A DNA stretch of 43,434 nt from Candidatus Daviesbacteria bacterium (GCA_003519445.1 DOWS01000011.1:1-43434); one strand, 5' to 3'; positions 9,038 through 17,782 are shown, counted from the stretch's first letter. Notes: generated by a model from the letters alone, not told the origin. Translations and numbers: made by a program.

Positions 9038-9064
9038 ACTGTCTCTGCCACCTCATCAGCCAAT
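9038..9064 (+). repeat. Right copy of the PBP-end duplication
   Basis: It reads K-T-V-S-A-T-S-S-A-N-L-N-Q-stop in the PBP direction. It looks like a displaced, diverged 3' end of the PBP gene, now separated from it by the brnT cassette. Confidence 0.75.
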
Positions 9065-9079
9065 TTAAACCAGTAAATT

Positions 9080-9694
9080 TTATTTCTTAGTCAGTTTAAT
9101 GGTCACGCCTGCCCAGAGAACCGGATTTTCATTACCGTCTTTTATCCCGTTGCTATTTTTATCATTAAACATTTTTATTACCAGTTTAGATAACTTATCA
9201 TTTTCATATTGAGTATTTTTTGTACTCATTCCCTTAACTTTACCACTGCCGTCTTTTAGACCCAACCATACTTCCTGCATAGGTTTAGCAACATAAATTT
9301 TATCAGGCACATTAGTATAGTCCACTCCGGGAATGGGCACCACTGCCACTTTATACTCTCCATAAGATAGATTCACACTTACCTCCCCGCTGGGACCGGT
9401 GGAAAGCAAAATATCATTTCCCTGCCTTTTTACTTCGGCTTTGGGTACGCCGGTGGAGGTGGCAATTTTAACAATATCCAGTAAAGAAACAGAACCAGAA
9501 GCCTCAACTGCTTCTTGAAGTTGGGCCTGCTTGCTTAAAGTATTGGCCAAACCTTGGGAAATTACCCAAGTATTATCTTTTTTAGGAACGAAAAACTTAA
9601 AAGGATTTAACCAAGCCAGTAAAATTAAGCCCAATATAGCCCCTCCTAAAATAGAACCTATGAAGATAAATATATTTTTGTTTACAAATTTCAT
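9080..9694 (-). CDS. Anchored extracytoplasmic protein with SdrD-like calcium-loop end
   Basis: 204 aa. One N-terminal membrane anchor (about residues 8-30, IFIFIGSILGGAILGLILLA) is followed by an extracytoplasmic domain. The C-terminus carries FNDKNSNGIKDGNE and VLWAGVTIKLTK, the D-x-N-x-N-G-x-x-D Ca-binding loop plus beta-sandwich start seen in SdrD/Cna-B-type domains. The same arrangement (YYDENSNGKWDQDE, then PWAGIQVSLT) occurs in the 1228-aa protein at 13170-16856, so the two are related over their ends. The start overlaps the AbiEii-like stop by 4 nt (ATGA), hence it probably sits in the AbiE transcription unit. The specific function is unknown. Confidence 0.8.
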   Translation of the reverse strand: MKFVNKNIFIFIGSILGGAILGLILLAWLNPFKFFVPKKDNTWVISQGLANTLSKQAQLQEAVEASGSVSLLDIVKIATSTGVPKAEVKRQGNDILLSTGPSGEVSVNLSYGEYKVAVVPIPGVDYTNVPDKIYVAKPMQEVWLGLKDGSGKVKGMSTKNTQYENDKLSKLVIKMFNDKNSNGIKDGNENPVLWAGVTIKLTKK

Positions 9695-10413
9695 ATAAAT
9701 CTTTCCAATTCTTTTTTCAAAGTTTTCTTAAAATCTTTAATAATAGCCCAGTGGGATTTAGGCAAATATTGTTTAAGTTCTTTTTCAAAATTAAGATTTG
9801 ATTCTTTCAGAACTTTCAACACTTTTGGCAACACTTCTCTCTTTTGCGCGACTACAAGACGCGATCTCAAAATAAAGTATAAATCATAAAAATCTCTGGG
9901 CTTTTTTCTGTCCAGCAAAGCTCTTATTTTTCCAAAGACTAATTGAGCCTCTGTAACTGAAACTACATTAAAAGAAGGAACATAATTATTATTTGTTACA
10001 GCCACAACCTCTCCCTTTTTTTCTTCTTTCCTTAGCGAAATTTCAATTTGCACCTCAATGGGTCGCTCAAATACTTCAAAAGAAACAATTGCAAAAAATC
10101 CACCAGAAGTTTTTTTTGATTCTTTGAGATTAAAACGGACATTTTCTTTTTCAATTTGAGAAAGAGTATCAAGAAGTAAATCCTCTATTTCCTCAAATTT
10201 AATAAAAGCAGAATTAAAGTCTAAGTCTTCAGAAAAACGAGGGCTGTTATGTAAAATTCTTAATGCTGTCCCCCCTTTAAAATAAATACTTGCAGCTTTT
10301 GGCTGTTGATAAAAATAATACAAAAAAAGGTATTGAAAATACTCCCGGCGAATATTTAGCCCGTTTGTTTGATATTTATTAGCAAGGTCTGTAATAAATT
10401 CTTCTGAAATCAT
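9691..10413 (-). CDS. AbiEii-type nucleotidyltransferase toxin (module 2)
   Basis: 240 aa. It contains FKGGTALR near residue 45 and the nucleotidyltransferase motif SPRFSEDLDF, in which the two Asp residues bind metal. Downstream is the family's KPRDFYDLYFILR motif near residue 170. AbiEii/AbiGii proteins are the toxins of type IV-like toxin-antitoxin systems and phage abortive-infection systems. The gene overlaps the AbiEi-like gene at 10410-11024 by 4 nt, with antitoxin first and toxin second, the usual abiE order. Confidence 0.9.
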   Translation of the reverse strand: MISEEFITDLANKYQTNGLNIRREYFQYLFLYYFYQQPKAASIYFKGGTALRILHNSPRFSEDLDFNSAFIKFEEIEDLLLDTLSQIEKENVRFNLKESKKTSGGFFAIVSFEVFERPIEVQIEISLRKEEKKGEVVAVTNNNYVPSFNVVSVTEAQLVFGKIRALLDRKKPRDFYDLYFILRSRLVVAQKREVLPKVLKVLKESNLNFEKELKQYLPKSHWAIIKDFKKTLKKELERFI

Positions 10414-11024
10414 AGCACCTCCTTTATTAGCCTATCTAATCTTGGCCAATCATATAATCTGGCAAAGATAAGAATTTTTTCTTTGTCTAAGGATTTTAAT
10501 TCCATCCTATCATTCATTGACCTACCTCCCAATAGTGACCTTTGGCCCAAAGAAATTATATATAAATAATCCACTAACGCCTTCTCTGGTTCTGCGATAT
10601 AAAACCGTTTTTCTCCTCTTTGTACCAGAGTATAACCAGTGTAGGCTTCTAATTTAATAGTGTAATATGTAAAGGAATTATACCCAACTTTAAATAACCT
10701 CGTAGGTTTAGTGGTCGCCGAAGTAATTTGATAAGTCATCTCTGGAATAATATTGTAGTATGCCAACGCGTATTCAAAAGAGATATATGAAGGTTTGTAA
10801 AGAACATTGGCAATTTCCTCTTCACTCGGCGGATTTATTTTTAGAACATAAACTCCCTTTTTTAATCTGGTCAGTAAACCTTCTTTGACTAACCGATTTA
10901 AGCTGTACTCCACTTGATATGGAGATAAATCAAAAATAAGAGCAAATTGCTGATTTGTAAAAATCCTGATTTTACGCTTCAAAAGCTCTTCTCTAACAGA
11001 TAATGGTTTCACTAAGTTGTACAT
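10410..11024 (-). CDS. AbiEi-type antitoxin/transcriptional repressor (module 2)
   Basis: 204 aa. The N-terminal winged helix (FTNQQFALIFDLSPYQVEYSL, LVKEGLLTRLKKGVYVL) is followed by the AbiEi C-terminal domain (SFEYALAYYNIIPEM, then AEPEKALVDYLYI). AbiEi proteins repress their own operon and antagonise AbiEii. The gene is partnered with 9691-10413. A TGTGGTATAAT extended -10 element lies 20 nt upstream and overlaps the end of module 1. Confidence 0.9.
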   Translation of the reverse strand: MYNLVKPLSVREELLKRKIRIFTNQQFALIFDLSPYQVEYSLNRLVKEGLLTRLKKGVYVLKINPPSEEEIANVLYKPSYISFEYALAYYNIIPEMTYQITSATTKPTRLFKVGYNSFTYYTIKLEAYTGYTLVQRGEKRFYIAEPEKALVDYLYIISLGQRSLLGGRSMNDRMELKSLDKEKILIFARLYDWPRLDRLIKEVL

Positions 11025-11044
11025 TTTTACTGCTTTCTGAAATC

Positions 11045-11055
11045 ATTATACCACA
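11045..11055 (-). promoter_or_regulatory. Extended -10 promoter of AbiE module 2
   Basis: TGTGGTATAAT on the minus strand (TATAAT at 11050-11045), overlapping the last codons of the upstream AbiEi-like gene. There is no clear -35 box. The same TGTGGTATAAT string is found upstream of module 1 (12433-12423) and of the ASCH gene (18745-18735). Confidence 0.6.
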
Positions 11056-11720
11056 TTTTCTTTAAAAATTTCATGCCTAGGCCATTTTATCCTTTCTTTA
11101 CCCTCCAGTGTCACTGGTGTTGTACCAAGATAACTTTTGGCTGAATCAAGCAGCAATTTTATCCGGGCAGGAAATCTTTGAACATATTGGTCCAGTTTTG
11201 TTCTATCTATATCTTTCAAATCAAGTTCGCTTAAGTTGATGCTTCTTTTCCCCAAACTCACCATATAAAGTTCATCCAACAGGGCTTTTTCTTTTTCTGC
11301 TATGTATTTACCCTTTTCCATGACATAACCAAAAAACAGCTCTTTTTTAAGATGACTATACTCTACTTCAAGGTCTCCCAAAACCAGTTTCTTGCTAGGC
11401 CTGGGAGTAGCAAAAGTCAAGCTATAAGGAATTTGCGGTAAAATACCATAGTGAGACAGCGCCTGCTCAAAAGAAAGGTAAGAGGGAAAATATAACTCAC
11501 CGGCTATTTTTGCCAAATCTCTGCTTTCGGTAAAAAGCACATAGATGTTTTTGGCCAATCTTTCCAGAACGCCTGATTTAACCAATCTGTTGAGTATCAC
11601 ATACAGGCTCTTTCTTTGAAGTCCGATAATTTTCTCCAGATCAGCCACTGCCAAGTAAGGCTTATCCAACAGCCTTATTTTTTTGATAAGTTCAATATTA
11701 TTTAGTCTTATCCTAACCAT
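11046..11720 (-). CDS. AbiEi-type antitoxin/repressor (module 1)
   Basis: 224 aa. The winged-helix start (YLAVADLEKIIGLQRKSLYVI, RLVKSGVLERLAKNIYVL) and the AbiEi core (SFEQALSHYGILPQIP, KEKALLDELYM) match the module 2 protein in layout but are well diverged. The start overlaps the upstream AbiEii-like gene by 13 nt, so here the toxin-like gene comes first, the reverse of module 2. It probably represses through the inverted repeat at 12391-12414. Confidence 0.88.
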   Translation of the reverse strand: MVRIRLNNIELIKKIRLLDKPYLAVADLEKIIGLQRKSLYVILNRLVKSGVLERLAKNIYVLFTESRDLAKIAGELYFPSYLSFEQALSHYGILPQIPYSLTFATPRPSKKLVLGDLEVEYSHLKKELFFGYVMEKGKYIAEKEKALLDELYMVSLGKRSINLSELDLKDIDRTKLDQYVQRFPARIKLLLDSAKSYLGTTPVTLEGKERIKWPRHEIFKENVV

Positions 11721-12382
11721 GAATCAACTAACCTCCAGTAGTTTCTGGGCAATAATCTGTGTAATTCCGACTTTGTCTGTTTCTTATCAAATCCTGTGAA
11801 ATCAGGTTTAATTTGAATTTTAAGCAGTTGGTTTATATACCAAAGATCGAATAAATCCCTGGCAGCTTTTCTGTTTCTGATGGCATCTTTTTTCTCCTCG
11901 AGTAGACGCTCCAATGAAGCTACATTAGCCAGAACAGTTAAAGGTGTCACTTCACTTCTGATAATCTTCTGGCTTAAATCTTTTTCTTTTTTCCAGCTAC
12001 CCTGTCTTTTGGAAACTTCAATTTTTATGGAAAAGCTGCGGTCCTGATATTCTTCTTTAATTTTTACCAGAGCAAAAACAGTATAGAATTTTTCCCTTGT
12101 TTCTACACCGAAAACCGCCGGGTACTTCTTCCCTACCTCCCTAAGAAAATTCATAAACTCTGACCTGTTAATCTCCCTCATTAGGGTAAAGTCCAAATCT
12201 TCGGAAAAACGGGGCGAGCCATAAGCCAATCTTAGGGCAGTACCGCCTTTAAATACCAGGCTGGAACCGAATTTACTTTCAAAAATCTCTTTGAGCCATA
12301 AAATTTCATACTCTTCCCTCATTATGTAATCTTGGCTTATCTGTAGTTTTTGACTTAAACTCAAAGCTGTTATTATATCCAT
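11708..12382 (-). CDS. AbiEii-type nucleotidyltransferase toxin (module 1)
   Basis: 224 aa. FKGGTALR near residue 44 and SPRFSEDLDF near residue 56 give the metal-binding nucleotidyltransferase core; RNRKAARDLFDLWYINQL near residue 167 is the second family motif. It is the first gene of module 1, 13 nt overlapping its AbiEi partner. No ribosome-binding site is evident before the ATG at 12382; the 5' leader is filled by a perfect 10-bp inverted repeat. Confidence 0.9.
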   Translation of the reverse strand: MDIITALSLSQKLQISQDYIMREEYEILWLKEIFESKFGSSLVFKGGTALRLAYGSPRFSEDLDFTLMREINRSEFMNFLREVGKKYPAVFGVETREKFYTVFALVKIKEEYQDRSFSIKIEVSKRQGSWKKEKDLSQKIIRSEVTPLTVLANVASLERLLEEKKDAIRNRKAARDLFDLWYINQLLKIQIKPDFTGFDKKQTKSELHRLLPRNYWRLVDSWLG

Positions 12383-12390
12383 AATTTAAT

Positions 12391-12414
12391 TAACTTAACA
12401 AATCTGTTAAGTTA
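12391..12414. promoter_or_regulatory. Inverted-repeat operator in the AbiE module 1 leader
   Basis: TAACTTAACA and TGTTAAGTTA form a perfect 10-bp inverted repeat around a 4-bp spacer, between the promoter and the start codon. AbiEi repressors are known to bind inverted repeats in front of abiE operons, so this is the natural operator. As RNA it could also form a hairpin just upstream of the start. Confidence 0.75.
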
Positions 12415-12422
12415 CCTCTATC

Positions 12423-12450
12423 ATTATACCACAACTACCTCCCAACTCAA
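12423..12450 (-). promoter_or_regulatory. AbiE module 1 promoter
   Basis: TTGAGT (12450-12445), a 16-bp spacer and TATAAT (12428-12423) with an extended TGTGG just upstream. The start codon is about 40 nt downstream, after the inverted repeat. Confidence 0.7.
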
Positions 12451-12468
12451 ACTCTGCTTATCCGCATC

Positions 12469-13173
12469 TTATCTTAAAATTACATCCGGCCAGGGTTGAT
12501 CTTTTCCGGAGGGAGTAGACTCTTTAATCCTTCCTCCTTTTCCTCTTTCCACCATAATTTCCTCTCTGGTTTTTTCATCAAGCGTGAATGATTCCTGTAA
12601 ATCAGTACTCCTGGCATTAGCTAAATCAATACTCCAACCCCCTTCTCTGTTGGATAAAGTAGAAAGCAGGGCAGATTGGGTTCCCTCCGGAGAAAAAAGC
12701 TGCAGATAAATAATTGCCCCTGTCACAGGATTGCTTTTTGTATCTTTAACTTTACCATAGACCGGATGGGGAGTTAAAATTTGATCCAGAGTGGGGCCTG
12801 TTTGAAAATTATCCTGGTAGACTGCCCTTATACCCTGATAAATTCTATAGTTATAAAGAGTGTTTGGCTTTAAATCTGTCAAAGTAATACTGTGAACAGA
12901 TAAGAATCCTTGTAATGCCGAACTTTCCTCATATTTGTTAGCTTTCTGGGCAAAGATAACAACAGGTGGAAATCGATTATTATCGGAAATTAAAATAGTA
13001 CCTCTGGTAGTTTTATCAGTAGTCCAGGAAACAGTTGCCTGTTTATCAGTTAAATTGGAAATTAAGACATTACTGAGTTTTGAGGTTGGTTCAATAAAAA
13101 TCACCAGATCAATCAGGAGGATCAGAGCAATCACTATAAAAAACAACATTATCAGTATAAAAGTTTTACTCAT
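12469..13173 (-). CDS. Membrane-anchored protein with fibronectin-III-like and carboxypeptidase-regulatory-like domains
   Basis: 234 aa. N-terminal anchor (TFILIMLFFIVIALILLIDL). Residues about 30-125 look like a fibronectin-III or purple-acid-phosphatase N-terminal sandwich (LSNVLISNLTDKQATVSWTT, SITLTDLKPNTLYNYRIY). Residues about 135-200 look like a carboxypeptidase-regulatory (CnaB-like) fold (VYGKVKDTKSNPVTGAIIYL). It overlaps the 1228-aa gene by ATGA and is the last gene of a three-gene surface-protein operon. No enzymatic residues seen; adhesion or structural role inferred. Confidence 0.8.
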   Translation of the reverse strand: MSKTFILIMLFFIVIALILLIDLVIFIEPTSKLSNVLISNLTDKQATVSWTTDKTTRGTILISDNNRFPPVVIFAQKANKYEESSALQGFLSVHSITLTDLKPNTLYNYRIYQGIRAVYQDNFQTGPTLDQILTPHPVYGKVKDTKSNPVTGAIIYLQLFSPEGTQSALLSTLSNREGGWSIDLANARSTDLQESFTLDEKTREEIMVERGKGGRIKESTPSGKDQPWPDVILR

Positions 13174-16100
13174 GGAATAAAATCAACTCCTTGTTCCAGT
13201 TTTAACAAGTATCCTCTATTTTCTTCAATAATAAAGTCCTCACTTGCACCTAAATCCCTGGCTTTAAACTGTTTGGAAAGTTTTGGGAAACCAACCGCAT
13301 TCCAGCCTTCTTTTAATGAAACTTTAATAGGTAAAGCAAACTCCTGGCCGGTAAAAGAAAACGTTGAATGTTTCAGCGCGTTCACAAAATAAGCCTTACC
13401 CGGTTCAATGGTAAAATTATCCCTGGAATAATCATTATTTTCCTGCACCACATAAGATTTCCAGGCGCCATTTTCTAAAGTGGAAACAGCACTGGCACTG
13501 CCACCCTGTTTAACAATCTGAGCCAACAACCCTTTGGCAGTTAAAGGTTTAACAGGTAAAGCCGGTAAAGTTATTAAATTCCAGCCAAGCAAAAGAGAAA
13601 CAGTTTTTTCCTGATTAACGCGGGTTAAACTGACTTGAATTCCGGCCCATGGCAGAGCTTTTTCATCCTGATCCCATTTACCATTACTATTTTCATCGTA
13701 ATAAACCGCTACTCTAACTTTGGCTATATCCTCTCCGCCAATCCCCTTGCTTAAACCTGCAGTTTTTTCCACTTTCCCAGAACCTTCCCGAATAGCCACC
13801 GGCACAAACGTCGTCCCGGATCGAACCTCAACAAAAGAAGGAATTTTAATATTAGAATTCTGTAAAGCAGACAAATTAACCAAATATTGTCCTTCCCCAA
13901 TTTCTCCTTCTGCTGTACCAGTCTTTCCCGTAATCATCAATAAACTCTCCTTTGTATTAACAACTTCAGAAGCAAAAATATCTCTTTTTAATAAGTCTTC
14001 TATATATAGGTTGTCTAATCGTCCATTTCTTTCTAATACCCTTTTTGCCAACTTCATTTTAACTAGAAGCTCAAATGACGCAGAATTTAGAACAACATCA
14101 TCAAGATTTTCGCTTTGCGCCAAAACTTCTCCCACTAATAAATTCCAAGGCAATTTTCCAGAACTACCCGTTGAACCTGTTCCCTTTAATTTTGCCGCAT
14201 CCTCTAAGGCATCTGCAATTGCCAGATTTTTTTCCAAGGGAGTTACTATAACCTTACTTACGGGAAATCTATCAGGAAGGTTTGTTGGATTATCCCTTAA
14301 AATACTCTTTACTTTTTCTGGTCCGGCAATTTTAACAATTTCATCGAATCTATCTTGCACTGTTAGCGCAATTGCTTTTGCTTGAGCCCTATCAAGGCTT
14401 ACCCCAAGATTTTCTGCCATTTGCACAATTATCTGCTCTGCGGAATTAACTTCAGGAACAAAATTATGAGGGGCAGGAGTCTTACCTCTTAAGGTCGCAC
14501 CAAATCCTTCTACTTGTGTAACAAAACCTTCCATAACCCTATCAGCATCTGATCGGGAACCCATAACTTCATATAATGCCTTTCTTGTTACGCGACTAGG
14601 ATCGGCAACCAAACCACATCCATGAAGACATTCATGTAATAAGTCCTGCGATCCTGTCCATGTACCTACAAGAATATTCCCATCCTTGGGAATAGTTAAC
14701 CCGCTAAGCCCAGGTGCTTCCTTTCCATAAACTTTGAAGAGAACATCTTCGTCAACAGCATGAAAACGCGATGAATCTTCTATAACCTGTGATACGTGGC
14801 TGAAACTACCAGACTTTTCTCCGCGTTCTATTGAAAAATCTCTTAGAGCATCCAGGGTTTTTCTTGCGTCGCCCAAGTCATCCCCCAAAGCTCCCTTCAT
14901 ATTTCTTTCTTGCTTTATGATTGCTTGAAGAATCTCTGCTTTTTGCGTAGCTGGGTCTAGGGAGCGAAAGCGACCCTCCTTTACAAAAAGTTCTGAATCG
15001 TATTCAAGGGCTCTAATCGCTCTTCTTACATCCTGCGGGGTTTCAGGAGTAATACGATCAATACCTTGTGTTCTAAAATGGATGTAAGTTCTATCTGCCA
15101 AATCTGCTCTCTTCACCAACAAATCTAACCCTCCTTCTTGATCAACAACATAATGTGCTAATCTATCCGTTACTTCCGGAATATTTCCTTTGGGATCAAA
15201 AGCTTGGCGTAGATTCATCGAAAGATTTTCTTTAAATTCTTGTAATCTTATCGTACCGTTTGGATTCCTAAACTGATCTTCATTTATTCGTGATAAAACA
15301 TCTGTTACTTTCTCAACTGCACTAACATTATCATCCGGAATTTTAACAACCTCACCTAATTCTTTACGACCTTTTTTCCCCAATAACCCAAAGAAGTCCC
15401 AGCTGCCTCTTTCATCAGTAGCTAATTGTCTTCCCCCTACCCAAACTCCTTCCAGTCCTTCTTTTCCTGCTTGTTTGGCGGCTTGGAGAGCGGCTTTGGC
15501 GTCAACAAAAAGTTCTTTGGCCGCAAGTGAACCTTTTCCGGCCGCTTTTTCGGCCAGCTTTGATCCGGGCACTCCACCGACCAAGTCAAAGGCGGCGTTA
15601 AGAGCAATATCTCTGTTGATGTCTTGAATTTGACCAAGAGCGCTAAAATATTCCTGTTTTAAAGCCTCTTTTTCTTCCGGGGTTAGATCGGGATTTTTGA
15701 GCTGCTGGGCAATCTCGGTCATGCGCTGACCCGCTTCATTGGCTCTGTCTTGTAGAAAAGCGCTGCCAAAAATCGGTAGACTGACCGCTACCGTTTCAAG
15801 TAGTGTCCCAGTTACTTCTTTGGTTCCATTAATAATGGCTTCATTGAATTTGTCTCTTTGTCCAGGGGTTAGAGAAAGATAAATTTCGGCCATTTTCGAA
15901 GGCGGCATTTCTTGACTAATTTCATATAAGTTTTGACCGGTATCTATGGCACCCTTAACTATTCCCACTAAGTCCGGCGTGGCAGTTGACAAATATTCAC
16001 TGGTACGGGTAGATCGCTCATCGGTAATGATAAAACTGGAAAGATCGCTGTTAAGATGAACGCCATAGGGGCCGACTGTTGAGGCTTGCGGCCCGCTTCT

Positions 16101-16856
16101 AAATTCAAATCCACCTACTGTCATGGCCTTGTCATAAAAACTTAACACTTGTTCAGGATCTGTACCGGGAGGTAAATTGTAGTATTCTCTTAATGTATCT
16201 GCCCGTTCTAATACAGACATTCCACTCCATTTGTCTAATGCCTGGGTGATTTTTTCTTGTTGTTGGGCTGCTGCAGCTTCTGTTTTAGCTAACTCTTCTT
16301 GGGCTTTTTCCTGTTCGCCTTTTTCCTGGGCTTCGCGGACTTGAGAGGTGACAAGATCAACAGCCCCCTGGGAAAGATCACCCAGTTTTGATCCATAATC
16401 CTGCCAAAGTTCGTCAGGGATATCCTGGCCTTTTTCCAGAGTGGAAACTAAAGTATGAATGACGCTTTGGGCTTCGGCATCGGGCAGGCCCCGTTCCCGG
16501 GCAAATTCCTGATCTTCCTTATCAGCTACATCTTGAGCGCTTTTAAAATAAGAAGATAGGGCACTATTTTGGCTTTGATCATCAACCACCGGCTCTTCGA
16601 TTTTAGCCACTTCTACTTCTTCCCTCAATTCCAGAGCAGTTAAATCCTTAACCGACATGGTGATATTTAGGGTATTGGTTGTACAAACATTGCCGGTGCA
16701 ATTAACAAAATGTTCAGAATCACCGGTATAAACTGCAAAAGCATTGTAAATTTCCTGGGAAGCCCTGCTTTTTAAAATCTGCTGTTTTTGCGATAAAAAA
16801 ACGCTGACTGCAATTCCCAAAAGCAAAATAATAACTATGACAATTTGTTTTTTCAT
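13170..16856 (-). CDS. Very large secreted/anchored protein with HExxH motif and Ca-loop domain (1228 aa)
   Basis: ATG at 16856. A hydrophobic signal/anchor (residues about 4-22) is followed by QKQQILKSRAS, a junction also seen in the dockerin protein at 23108-23920. Residues 70-500 are helical and Gln/Glu-rich. Near residue 741, LLHECLHGCG contains HECLH, matching the HExxH zinc-protease signature. Residues near 1050 carry YYDENSNGKWDQDE and PWAGIQVSLT, a Ca-binding Cna-B/SdrD-type start. The C-terminus has two GWN(L/A)(I/V) beta units (LLLGWNLITLPAL, LKEGWNAVGFPKL). It is co-transcribed with a Cys-rich secreted protein and an FN3-like protein. Protease activity is a possibility, not established: the third zinc ligand cannot be assigned by eye. 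Confidence 0.85.
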   Translation of the reverse strand: MKKQIVIVIILLLGIAVSVFLSQKQQILKSRASQEIYNAFAVYTGDSEHFVNCTGNVCTTNTLNITMSVKDLTALELREEVEVAKIEEPVVDDQSQNSALSSYFKSAQDVADKEDQEFARERGLPDAEAQSVIHTLVSTLEKGQDIPDELWQDYGSKLGDLSQGAVDLVTSQVREAQEKGEQEKAQEELAKTEAAAAQQQEKITQALDKWSGMSVLERADTLREYYNLPPGTDPEQVLSFYDKAMTVGGFEFRSGPQASTVGPYGVHLNSDLSSFIITDERSTRTSEYLSTATPDLVGIVKGAIDTGQNLYEISQEMPPSKMAEIYLSLTPGQRDKFNEAIINGTKEVTGTLLETVAVSLPIFGSAFLQDRANEAGQRMTEIAQQLKNPDLTPEEKEALKQEYFSALGQIQDINRDIALNAAFDLVGGVPGSKLAEKAAGKGSLAAKELFVDAKAALQAAKQAGKEGLEGVWVGGRQLATDERGSWDFFGLLGKKGRKELGEVVKIPDDNVSAVEKVTDVLSRINEDQFRNPNGTIRLQEFKENLSMNLRQAFDPKGNIPEVTDRLAHYVVDQEGGLDLLVKRADLADRTYIHFRTQGIDRITPETPQDVRRAIRALEYDSELFVKEGRFRSLDPATQKAEILQAIIKQERNMKGALGDDLGDARKTLDALRDFSIERGEKSGSFSHVSQVIEDSSRFHAVDEDVLFKVYGKEAPGLSGLTIPKDGNILVGTWTGSQDLLHECLHGCGLVADPSRVTRKALYEVMGSRSDADRVMEGFVTQVEGFGATLRGKTPAPHNFVPEVNSAEQIIVQMAENLGVSLDRAQAKAIALTVQDRFDEIVKIAGPEKVKSILRDNPTNLPDRFPVSKVIVTPLEKNLAIADALEDAAKLKGTGSTGSSGKLPWNLLVGEVLAQSENLDDVVLNSASFELLVKMKLAKRVLERNGRLDNLYIEDLLKRDIFASEVVNTKESLLMITGKTGTAEGEIGEGQYLVNLSALQNSNIKIPSFVEVRSGTTFVPVAIREGSGKVEKTAGLSKGIGGEDIAKVRVAVYYDENSNGKWDQDEKALPWAGIQVSLTRVNQEKTVSLLLGWNLITLPALPVKPLTAKGLLAQIVKQGGSASAVSTLENGAWKSYVVQENNDYSRDNFTIEPGKAYFVNALKHSTFSFTGQEFALPIKVSLKEGWNAVGFPKLSKQFKARDLGASEDFIIEENRGYLLKLEQGVDFIP

Positions 16857-16858
16857 TT

Positions 16859-17758
16859 TTAGCAGGGCTCGTCATAAAGAACATCAAAAGCATATTGACA
16901 GGTGTTTCCATCTTGATATCCGCCGTGCTTGTGAATATAATAGTGTTGATTTTCATCGCAGTAATATACATCTTCATCGCATGATGGCTGGTTTTGCGGC
17001 TCCGGCTCGGGTTCAGGAGGAGGCTGGCTTTGACTGCACCAGTCACCGCAAGCCCCGTCCCCCTGACTTCCTCCGGCATATGGATCTCCGGCTTCCTGCC
17101 CACCACAAAATCTTTGATAAACTTTCTGGGAGGTATTACAGGAAATACATTCATTGCGGATATGTCTTTCTTCACAACTCTGCGGAGGCTGGCTTTGGCC
17201 ACACTGGTCAGGACCGGTGCAGTATCCGGCAGTATCTCCCCCATAAAATCTTCTTTCGTGTTTGCCGTCTTCGTCATAACAAGCCCAAATCTCTTCTCCA
17301 CAGCCACCGCATCTTACATACTCGCTAAAATCTTGAGAATCATAACATCCTCTTGGAACCGGAGCAGAATTGCAGGTTTCGCTGCAGGCGGGATCAACTT
17401 CAGAATTATAATGGCAACCTTGGCCCTCATCAGTACCTGTACAATTTCTTGTTCCTCCATAAGGACAATTTTGGGGATCTTCCTGATAAGGACAGGTTTG
17501 TTTAGGACGATAATTAAAGACAAAACCTACATTTCTGGTGGAACCATCATCATAAGTTATAGTAATAGGAATATGAAAAGTCTGGGGATAGCTGGGATTG
17601 CCGGGCAGGCTTAAGTTAACTTGGGCTGAAGGGCTTCTTAAATCAACTTCCCTGTCCTGAATGGTTATTCTGACGGCAGCCGCTGCCAGTGCACTGCCAA
17701 CCAGCATTAAAAACACTAAAATAAAAACCGCTACAATGGACAGTCTCTTAAAATTCAT
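16859..17758 (-). CDS. Secreted cysteine-rich protein (299 aa)
   Basis: The ATG at 17758 is preferred over an in-frame TTG one codon upstream. A signal peptide (LSIVAVFILVFLMLVGSALA) with an Ala-rich cleavage region is followed by a beta-rich domain of about 75 residues. The remainder has more than 20 cysteines in short C-x-n-C spacings, with Pro, Gly and acidic residues, and a PPPEPEPEPQ linker near residue 250. The cysteines imply a disulfide-stabilised extracytoplasmic protein. It is the first gene of the surface operon; its stop lies 2 nt from the next start. No family recognised. Confidence 0.8.
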   Translation of the reverse strand: MNFKRLSIVAVFILVFLMLVGSALAAAAVRITIQDREVDLRSPSAQVNLSLPGNPSYPQTFHIPITITYDDGSTRNVGFVFNYRPKQTCPYQEDPQNCPYGGTRNCTGTDEGQGCHYNSEVDPACSETCNSAPVPRGCYDSQDFSEYVRCGGCGEEIWACYDEDGKHERRFYGGDTAGYCTGPDQCGQSQPPQSCEERHIRNECISCNTSQKVYQRFCGGQEAGDPYAGGSQGDGACGDWCSQSQPPPEPEPEPQNQPSCDEDVYYCDENQHYYIHKHGGYQDGNTCQYAFDVLYDEPC

Positions 17759-17782
17759 CAAATACCCGTCACATATTTAGCT

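Noticed and set aside
9691..12382. Gene-end duplications around the AbiE modules like those at brnT and hicBA
   Set aside because: I compared the ends of the genes at 12469 and 9694 with the far sides of the modules and saw no convincing repeat.
13720..14385. 221-codon plus-strand frame inside the 1228-aa gene
   Set aside because: Antisense shadow of a long, coherent gene; low-complexity Ser/Phe-rich translation and no start signals.
16837..17614. Two plus-strand frames (163 and 206 codons) antisense to the Cys-rich gene
   Set aside because: The minus-strand gene has a signal peptide, regular Cys pattern and operon spacing; the plus-strand frames have none of these.
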